A stretch of 15,448 nucleotides of DNA, taken from NCBI GenBank assembly GCA_032988165.1, contig JANTQF010000536.1:1-15448 (forward strand), written 5' to 3'. A program made the translations under genes and the position numbers. Source of the stretch: Emmonsiellopsis sp. PD_33. Lineage: Eukaryota; Ascomycota; Eurotiomycetes; Onygenales; Ajellomycetaceae. Below are positions 8,678 through 15,448 of the stretch, piece after piece; the first letter of the stretch is position 1, and each line of letters begins with the position of its first letter. The notes under the pieces were generated by a model that saw only the letters and a program-made list of their open reading frames with translations, was not told the DNA's origin and did not search any database.

Positions 8678-9591
8678 TCCTCTCTAATTTCTTTTTTGCC
8701 CCGATGATTTGATTTATTTTTTAGGTTATAGAGAGAAGTGTCACTTGCATTCCGAACATGATATCATCCTTAGTGGACGAGGGTTCAAAGCTGCTCAAAG
8801 GGGCGCTCGCTCGGTTGTTTGCATTACGGCCAACCGCCAACTACCCACTACTATTTTAAACTTATAAGTTCTTAGCCCTATAACAAGACTTCTTACAATT
8901 ATATTCATCCAACGTAATGCCCTAGCATTCACGCCATTGCTAGGGAGTTGCCAACTACTGTCTCAAGCCGGCAACATTCATCCCCTTACAGGGAGCAATT
9001 ACCGGCATAGCCGTAGGCCATATGTAACAAATATAACCGATGGCTAAAAGGACGCACGAACCAGCAATACATCATTGCTAGATGAATAGTCGGGGGCTCG
9101 GGGCGCACTGAGGTTATGTCATGTTGTGAAACTGTCATGAAACCATGCCATGAAGAAAGGGGGTAGGGGAGAATGATCCTAACAGTCGGAAAAAGGTAGG
9201 GATAGCTATGAAGCTGCCTCGACGCAGAAACCAGAAGATCAGGAAGAAAAAATGCGATAGAATAAATATGGATTGAAAACAAGATTAAAAGTTGGATAGA
9301 TGTGGTGATGTAGAATTTTCCATTGCTATCAACGCCCAAAAGAACAATGCTAACTTCCAAAACTAGATGAAAATCGTCCAACGAAAACCAGCGAGGAGTA
9401 TACATGACGAAGTAATACAAGGATAAAAAGAAATGGAACCTGAAAAGAGGTACGAATACCGATTTCTCCAACACTCCATACCAACCCAACGCGGTTTCTA
9501 CGCCATCCAACCCCCTTTTGTGTGACGCGGAGAGATGTCCAAAAGCATCCAACACGCCGCAAAAATAGTAATACACACCGATCCGAGCTTA
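8678..9591. other. Convergent 3' spacer between dioxygenase and cupredoxin genes; possible transposon remnant at 8812-8945
   Basis: This 0.9-kb spacer holds both 3' ends. An open minus-strand frame covers 8986-9576 but begins at GTG and encodes low-information aromatic-rich sequence, so I do not call it. At 8812-8836 there are inverted 6-mers (CGGTTG and CAACCG). At 8920-8945 there is a perfect 8-bp inverted repeat, CCCTAGCA/TGCTAGGG, with a 10-nt loop. The AT-rich text between them may derive from a DNA transposon leader; this is a weak inference. Confidence 0.4.
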
Positions 9592-10311
9592 TTAAAGCAG
9601 ACCAACCCACCCCGCACCAACAGCCACTAATGCTGCAAAGGTATTGAACAGCAGGGTATCCTGGGTGAAGATGGTAGAGGCACCACCGGTACTAGTAGGG
9701 CTAGCTGCAGAACCAGTGCCGGTGTTCGAGGCAGATGGCGAGGAGGAAGCTGAAGGAGACATGCTATCGCCGTTCTCGCTGAAGATACCACCCCGTACTT
9801 GGGCAGGTCGCGTACTGCGGGCGTCCTCGGCAGCATCTTGGTAGTCGTCCAGGGAGTTGCCGCTGGCTCTTTTATTTAGGGTCAAAGGGTTAGTAGATGT
9901 CGAGTGGAGGAAATGGGGGAGGAGGTACAATAAACAATAATAACACGGGGAAGCTCACGGTGGGTTAATGACGGCAGTCATCCCTCCCTGGCAATGGCCG
10001 CTGGTCGTGCAATACAACCAGATCGGATCCGTGTTGTTGATGCGTACGGTGAAGGTAGCGTCAGGCTGTTGGCCGTCGGTATTGATGAGGCCAGAGTAGA
10101 AGCCGTTGGGTGATGGGGAACAGGGCTGATTGAATGGGCCGGAGGCGACATCGTGATTGCCTTCGAAAAAATGGAAGACGATATCATCACCAACTTTCGC
10201 GGGGATGTTGTTGGGTTCAATTTTAAGACCGCCATCACCGACCTTGACGTCAATTTTTGCCGCTGATGCTGCAGCAATCAGGTAGAAGGTGCTGATGATT
10301 GAGGACTTCAT
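9592..10311 (-). CDS. Secreted cupredoxin-like protein with probable GPI anchor, two exons
   Basis: Exons are 10311-9959 and 9868-9592, giving 209 residues. Residues 1-18 form a signal peptide (MKSSIISTFYLIAAASAA). The cupredoxin domain spans about 19-117: KIDVKVGDGGLKIEPNNIPA (19-38), VGDDIVFHFFEGNHDV with His53, Cys64, and WLYCTTSGHCQGGM with Cys101, His106 and Met111. The His/Cys/His/Met set matches type 1 copper ligands, and Cys64-Cys107 could be a disulfide. A Ser/Thr/Gly-rich stretch (153-182) and a hydrophobic C-terminus (about 189-209) suggest GPI attachment at the cell surface. This fits the fungal family annotated as extracellular serine-rich proteins. The 90-nt intron (9958-9869) has GTGAGC, a perfect CTACTAAC branch site (9896-9889) and AAG; the join reads NPP-ASGNS. 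Copper binding is not shown. Confidence 0.88.
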
Positions 10312-11461
10312 GTTGGGTGTATTTTTTGTGATGGGGGGTTCTCAAAACGGGAAATGAGATGGTAAGATGTCAGAATGACAAGAGATAGAGTGTGATTGTC
10401 GCAGATATATTTCTAAAATAGAGGCGAGAATTAGACGTTCGATATGAGACACAGAAGAATAGGAAAATAAGGAGGCGACTGTCCGACTCTTTATATAGAC
10501 ATCAACTCAGCCCCCAAGAACTGCCAACGTCCTCATTTTGAGCATCATGCACGGAATGGTCAAAGACAAAGCAATAGCTCCGATAGGGATTCGAATCCTT
10601 TACTCAGAGTGTCGCAAGTCTGCAACCGTCTCCCAATAGTAGTCAAACGAGCGACATGGAGGCGCGTAGTTGGGTTTAGATGTAACAGGGCCAAGTCCCA
10701 TATGCATATCAGCTTTGCTAGAATTGGTAACTACAGTCAACCTTGTCCAACGAGTGTGGCTCGTGGCTTCTTGGAGGTTCTTGATATTATTGGCCTGGAA
10801 CTGGAGTGGTTTCGGAGATCTCAGTATTCGGGAACCATGTGGGTTTCAAGTACTGAATGCCGGAAAATCTGGGGCATCCCGAGCTGTCATATTTTCTGCT
10901 GCCGTAGTATGGAGAAGAGGCCAGGAAATTCATTTGGAGATGGGTTGTGACGTTGTGAACAAGCGAGGTGGTCAGTAATAATTGCGGCTGCCAAAGCCCG
11001 TCATGCATAGATTCCAAATCATCATCGAATCAAACATTATTCTCGCAAATGCTCGGCCCGTGGCTTGGTTGGTTGTCCTGTCACTGGTTCTGGGTTCTGC
11101 AGATTTAAACAAAGCTGCGCCATGATGACGCGGTGTGGCTGTTGGCTTCCAATATGCGGGGTTAACTAACACTGAGCCCGCGGCAATAGCTATCATCAGG
11201 AACGGCCAAAAAACCGGAACTTTTGAAGAGGGAAGTCATTTCAAGTTTCAGAAACGTGATGGGTAAAGTCCAAATGTGATAACACAGTTCGTCGAACGGT
11301 TTCACTCATGTACCCCGTGTCTAGCCCACGTTTTATACTGGGCGGCTATTAAGGTTGGTTCTGGGGTGTTCCTGATTATCTTGCTCATGAAAATCACACT
11401 GTTATCCCTCGGGGAGAAAAAGGGGGATGAACGGGAACCCTGGTCGTTCATGGACCTCGAA
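10312..11461. other. Cupredoxin promoter and leader, then gene-free stretch with a degenerate tRNA-like fragment
   Basis: The first 180 bp upstream of 10311 are the leader and TATA region of the cupredoxin gene. Beyond about 10510, frames in all phases are short or lack ATG. A minus-strand 74-codon frame at 10972-11196 starts with ATG but has no recognisable domain. At about 10573-10640 the minus strand resembles the 3' half of a tRNA, with GGATTCGAATCC at 10587-10598. Confidence 0.45.
10490..10497 (-). promoter_or_regulatory. TATA box candidate for the cupredoxin gene
   Basis: The minus strand reads TATATAAA, about 180 bp upstream of the ATG at 10311. A leader of about 150 nt is plausible for a fungal secreted protein. 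Confidence 0.5.
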
Positions 11462-12117
11462 TTATTCATTATCTGGAGTTGTGGCACGAATGTTGGATCT
11501 GGGCTTCATCACTGGCAGCCAAGGATGATTTGCTCCCCGTATTCTGTGCCTATTAGCAAATGCTGCATCTGAGTTGTCCCGATAGGCTTGTCTATATTCC
11601 TTGCATGCCAATATTGACCTGATTCCGATGGGTGACCATCCCTCCCTAGAGAAGGAATCTGTTAGCTAACAAATGTATTATCAATGCGCAGCAGCATCAG
11701 ATGCAAAGCCGAAGTTGGGAGCAACCACAGTATCCAGTTTGAATTTTGTTATTACCAACTCACACTTCCAATCCATCCATCCCCCTGCAGTGCTTGAAAA
11801 GTTTGAGTAACAAATGCAATTCCGACCACAAACAGACTTCGATGCATTGTAACATAACTTGTTTTCCAAATACCGGTAATATTTCTTAATATTTGCTTTG
11901 CGGAAGTCGAGAATTGTGTGAGACAGCCCATGAGAGGAGTGTCTAGTAGAATAAGGAGTGAATCCCCAGGCTGGCCATTAATTTTTGTTGATGGCTTCAA
12001 GAGTCCGCTGCGGGTAGCCTTCGACTGGACTTGGACTAAGCAGCCAACATGTAGTGGCAAGTTCCAACTATTCGGAGCTAGGTCCTGCAAAAAAACTCGA
12101 AATGTTGCCATAGGCAT
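11462..12117 (-). CDS. Speculative two-exon gene, hypothetical protein (181 aa)
   Basis: The proposed exons are 12117-11756 and 11645-11462. Exon 1 opens with ATG (MPMATFRVFLQDLAPN...) and is open for 120 codons. The 110-nt intron (11755-11646) starts GTAATA and ends with GCTAAC (11666-11661), then TTCTCTAG, a strong fungal acceptor. Splicing joins SVSW to EGWSPIGIRSILACKEYRQA and adds about 60 open codons, ending RATTPDNE and TAA. A T-run followed by GCAG at about 12085-12092 could instead be another acceptor, so the true start may lie elsewhere. I recognise no domain. Residues about 69-80 and 99-112 are mildly hydrophobic. Chance openness of both exons cannot be excluded. It lies 143 bp from the tRNA-Leu gene, on the opposite strand. 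Confidence 0.28.
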
Positions 12118-12260
12118 GGAGAGAGCGAGTATCCGAATTTCCTGTCATAATGAGTTGCATTGTCTTCGATATCAAATCTTCTCAGGCAACACTGAGCCTT
12201 GATGTAGTAAAAGCAAATAAAGTGGAATTGAAATGAGAGCGAAATCAATGTTATTACCAA

Positions 12261-12378
12261 GACAAGATGGCCGAGTGGTTAAGGCGTACCGTTCAAGTAT
12301 CACGTGAACACTTGGTCCCTTCAAGGGTCCAGATCCGGTATGGGGAAACCCGCGTGAGTTCGAGTCTCGCTCTTGTCA
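12261..12378 (+). tRNA. tRNA-Leu(CAA) with a 37-nt intron
   Basis: The acceptor stem GACAAGA (12261-12267) pairs perfectly with TCTTGTC (12371-12377), followed by discriminator A at 12378. The D-arm region reads TGGCCGAGTGGTTAAGGC. Anticodon stem TACCG (12287-12291) pairs with CGGTA (12336-12340). The loop TTCAAG places anticodon CAA at 12294-12296. The intron (12298-12334) lies in the canonical position after nucleotide 37. The class II variable arm GGGGAAACCC is typical of Leu. The T-arm GTGAG-TTCGAGT-CTCGC is complete, with one G-U pair. Intron-containing tRNA-Leu(CAA) is usual in fungi; removal needs the Sen endonuclease, whose Sen34 subunit is encoded at 2867-3787. CCA is not encoded, as expected in eukaryotes. 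Confidence 0.96.
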
Positions 12379-12388
12379 TTAAAAATTA

Positions 12389-12396
12389 TTTTTTTT
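12389..12396 (+). terminator. RNA polymerase III terminator of tRNA-Leu
   Basis: A run of eight T residues starts 10 nt after the mature 3' end, as expected for Pol III termination. Confidence 0.85.
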
Positions 12397-14238
12397 CTTC
12401 GTCCCCAATGGGTTGGGATGTTTCCTTTATTATTATTTTTTTGACTTTGTAATAGAATGGAACCCCCCCTAGGGTTCGGAATGGAGCACAATCACGAGAA
12501 CGTTCCGCCTGGTTCCTTCAGGCGTCTGGTCATTACCGTGTCTTCGGGTAGCATTCAAATATTATCTGATGCATACCTTTATTTTCTCCGTGATCCAGCT
12601 CTAATTGACTTATGGGCCATTAAAATATTAGCCTGCAGGCATAATGTAAGTAGCGTGTCGATCCATCTCTCAACCCCTTCAGCCAGTGAAGTAGAACAAG
12701 CTGACCCCAGGGCCGGTTTTGGAAAGCAGTCGACATGGCTGGCCACTATGGTAAAAGAATCTACCGGACAACAAAAGTTCGTAATATGCGGACTCCATAT
12801 ATGTAGAGAAACACAACTATTGACATCGGATCGGACAGATATTGTTATATGCAACTCACATAGGGCGAGCTAGCCCTTGAAGCCACGGATGACCCTGGTT
12901 TTCTTGGTACGTGCGAACACGCAGTTGACTTGAACTCAGGACCGGGTACCGAAGCAGCACCTAGCTCTACCAATTTGGAAGAACTTATCACGAAAACCGG
13001 AAGCATCGGCGGAGTACTCCTGGGGACTGCGTGTCCTGGGGTTTATCACTGGATTGCTTGGTGCACAGATTCGTCTCTAGATGAGAATATTGTCCAAAGC
13101 AGCAAAGTCTTGTGGGAATAGTCCGGGAGATTTTGACGTGGGCCCTGAAGGCTGAAGGGTGCGTGCGAACCCACACCTGGCGAGATCAAATATCCATGGG
13201 TCACATATCCAATGTGAACGGCTATTCGAGCCATAAGGAAACCACGGCAAAACATAGTTTTGTACCCGGAGACCATTGATGACAGAAGCTGTAAACGGAC
13301 CATCGCAGGGACACGGTCGCTTCAACTAAACTTTGGAAATGGGTAGTTGGTGACAAGCCCGACGATGATCAAGATTCGGAGCGCTTGGATACCAAGGCCC
13401 ATGAAAAGCAATTCAGAGGACATGGAGCTTATGCTGTAGGTCACACAATGCAGCAGTTCCCTATGATGCTGATCATCCGGGTGTGCGCTTTTGCTGACTG
13501 ACCGAATGTCACCTCGCGCGGTCCTATGGCATCTGACGGCCATCAAACAGCTGTTAGCTGTAACATGTGCGAGATGAAGTCGCATTTATATCATCAAAGC
13601 CTAACTTGATGAAATAGGGCTAAGATATTGCGAGGGAGAATGGATGATGCCATGCAATCCGCTGGAAGAGAACTGACTGTTCTATTGATTCAATCATTCT
13701 CCCTGAAGTTTCAAAAAACAATTGTAGACTTTCTTTGTTTGGAGGCTGGGCGAGCATTGGAATTACATAATCGTCTACTTCCTCCGTACACATACAGACG
13801 AGTGACAAAACAGCTGGCGTGAAATAACCATACCGAACGTATTTTAAAGTTACGATACGTGGATACTCGTACAGTCAACCTGCCGCTCGTCGCAGGAGAA
13901 CTAGAATTTAGCGATGTTACAAGCGTAAACAAGCTCCGTACAAGTGAGACCCGGCTTCCCTCCCTGGGAAGAGCCACTGCTGGGGCCTCGGGGCTCCCAA
14001 GACACAGGGCGAACGCTGGTGTCAATCGCGTATTGAGGGCAAGGAATAGACCTGTCATAAATACGAATGTGTCAATACCAGGACGGGTTGAAACATCTCC
14101 AGATATCCGAGTCGTCTCAAGACAATTTCGTCTCTTGAAATATTATCATTCTCATCTCTCTTCCTTTGGCCATTCTTCATCTCTCACCTCAACACACCGT
14201 CCTCCCATTGCTACTGAGGCAACGGAGCGGGGATTGAT

Positions 14239-14496
14239 ATGCCTTACCCTAACCCCATCAAGTTCCACCCCAATACACTTGCATCCAACCAAAACAACGC
14301 TCCAGCAACCTCTGCATACGCCACGCCAGTTCTCCCCCTCTAAGCTCTTGCATCTCCCAACGCCAGAAGCCAACCCCGCCAGACAGCAGGATGCATAAGG
14401 AACCTGCAGCTTGCCGAGTTTGAACAGAATTTGCATGAAACCCTCAGATTAAAACTGGCTGCACCTACTCTGCCCCAGGACCAGGCCGCGGAATGA
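14239..14496 (+). pseudogene. ATG-started frame interrupted by one stop codon, unrecognised
   Basis: After a C/T-rich, promoter-like stretch (about 14140-14210), the ATG at 14239 opens a 34-codon frame (MPYPNPIKFHPNTLASNQNN, then APATSAYATPVLPL) ending in TAA at 14341-14343. The same frame continues open for 50 codons, containing LQLAEFEQNLHETLRLKLAA (an amphipathic helix-like stretch), to TGA at 14494-14496. This could be a disabled gene, a 34-residue peptide, or the first exon of a gene whose splicing I cannot resolve. No homologue is recognised. Confidence 0.22.
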
Positions 14497-14921
14497 TCCT
14501 ATTAGTTGCCATGTCACTGGGAATGGTTGGTGTCCATAAACACACTGTGGACCAGGACCTTGGCTGGATTAAATCATGCAGAAGACAATGGGGGTCCAAT
14601 TGCCACAACGAAACGGGATGTTAAATCCATACTCAGGAAAGTGAGGAATGTCTGAGTGCATTGTGAAAATTACACACGCAACATTTAAACTGCCTGCTCC
14701 GTCTGATCGCTCGTGGGCGGCTACAGTTGGCTGGGATCTTGGCCAGAACCAGATTTTCTTTCCTTTTTTGTTGATTTCCTGCCTTGTACCAACCGTTGGC
14801 GAGGCGCTTTCGGTATTTGCTTTGCTTCCTAAAACTTCATGTTCACTTCAACTTCAGGCTTTGGGTGAACATGTTCTGTCTCTCTTTTCTTCTTCTTTTT
14901 TTTTCGTTCTTTTCAGGCGAA

Positions 14922-14984
14922 ATGGCCGCTGTGTGTTCCGGTCCTAAATGCGGTCATGGGGGATGCATGTCTTGGTGGCAATGA
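14922..14984 (+). CDS. Very short Cys-rich ORF (20 aa) after an acceptor-like tract
   Basis: The ORF reads MAAVCSGPKCGHGGCMSWWQ and is preceded by a long pyrimidine tract (14881-14915) ending in TTTTCAG, which looks like a 3' splice acceptor. Three Cys and one His in 20 residues could suggest a metal-binding peptide or a scrap of a zinc-binding domain. No donor site or upstream exon could be assigned with confidence, and an ORF this short is easily chance. Confidence 0.15.
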   Translation: MAAVCSGPKCGHGGCMSWWQ

Positions 14985-15448
14985 TTTGAGTACTACCCAG
15001 CCCATCTCTAGGTGTTAATCTGGGATGCTGCCTTGGTAGCAGGATCAATTCCCAGCAGACACAGGGAGGAATCCAGCCCGGCCTTTGGCTAGATCGATGA
15101 CAAGACAAGGTCGTAAACGCTTTTGCCATCGTCATAAAATCATCCTACAATCAGCAAGCTGCTACCCTGCAGGAGGCAAAATAACAATGCTACAGAGATG
15201 CACAACTGAGACACTATTTCAACAATGCTCCAGCCTATTGTTGCCCCACCCTTTTAGACACTGGATCAGTGATGTCGGGTCAATACCCGGGTTTATCAAC
15301 GCTCAAGGTCGTGGCTGAACCCCCGTTCCCGCCGTTTCGGGTCGAAGCCTGACTGCCTGCACACTCCGCCCCAGACATATCCAACCCGGACATATCGGAT
15401 TTCCGCAAAAGCCCGTTTGAAAGGGATTGACCTGGTTTAAAACACCGC

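Larger units (their letters stand above)
12397..15448. other. 3-kb gene-poor region, no secure gene
   Basis: Several ATG-started frames of 60-138 codons occur: 12457-12873 (plus, 138 aa, MEPPLGFGMEHNHENV...), 13046-13303 (minus, 85 aa), 13322-13585 (minus, 87 aa) and 13640-13822 (plus, 60 aa). None has a domain, signal peptide or convincing splice partner that I can recognise, so I do not call them genes. A degenerate tRNA-like piece lies at about 12905-12990 (minus). Hairpin-forming inverted repeats lie at 13965-13999, 15020-15055 and 15276-15289. A pyrimidine-rich promoter-like stretch at about 14140-14210 precedes the broken frame at 14239. I see no transposase or reverse-transcriptase motif. 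Confidence 0.45.

Noticed and set aside
8986..9576. 196-codon open frame on the minus strand downstream of the cupredoxin gene
   Set aside because: It starts at GTG, has no recognisable domain, and overlaps the expected 3' UTR region. Its aromatic-rich composition looks like reading of AT-rich non-coding DNA.
13046..13585. Three overlapping minus-strand frames of 82-87 codons
   Set aside because: Two overlap each other in different frames, none has a recognised domain, and no splice pair joins them convincingly.
13859..14398. 179-codon plus-strand open frame
   Set aside because: It begins at GTG and has no methionine codon anywhere, so no plausible eukaryotic start.
1..15448. CRISPR arrays, rRNA genes, complete transposons, LTR pairs
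   Set aside because: On reading both strands I saw no regularly spaced repeats, rRNA-like blocks, transposase or reverse-transcriptase motifs, or long terminal repeats. Subtle repeats could be missed without computation.

Overview
The window looks like nuclear DNA of a filamentous ascomycete (Pezizomycotina, probably Eurotiomycetes; the class is an inference from protein resemblance). Genes are short and carry few small introns (59-138 nt) with fungal splice sites and CTAAC/CTAAT branch points. Spacers run from a few hundred bases to several kb, and no bacterial features are seen.

Positions 1-6030 form a housekeeping block. A 3'-truncated RPB8 (minus) diverges from ELP4 (plus, two exons). 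A small intron-split gene for a 57-residue, probably membrane-anchored protein (minus, 2133-2365) converges on ELP4 and diverges from SEN34 (plus, intronless). POP4 (minus, two exons) follows. All four recognised genes act in transcription or tRNA maturation: a subunit shared by Pol I/II/III, Elongator wobble-uridine modification, tRNA intron excision, and RNase P/MRP. The SEN34-POP4 spacer has a possible F-box relic.

Positions 6030-10500: a spacer with faint ankyrin-like fragments, then a 2-oxoglutarate/Fe(II) dioxygenase gene (plus, two exons, in-frame intron). It converges on a gene for a secreted, probably GPI-anchored cupredoxin-like protein (minus, two exons). The 0.9 kb between them holds a hairpin and inverted-repeat segment that may be a transposon remnant.

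Positions 10500-15448 are gene-poor. The only secure gene is an intron-containing tRNA-Leu(CAA) at 12261-12378, whose intron is the type of substrate removed by the Sen34-containing endonuclease. Two degenerate tRNA-like pieces lie on the minus strand, along with a speculative two-exon gene (11462-12117), a start-proximal frame broken by one stop (14239-14496), a short Cys-rich ORF (14922-14984) and several RNA-hairpin-like inverted repeats. I recognise no novel defence or mobile system. The strongest new-looking items are the hidden 57-residue gene and the grouping of tRNA-processing genes.
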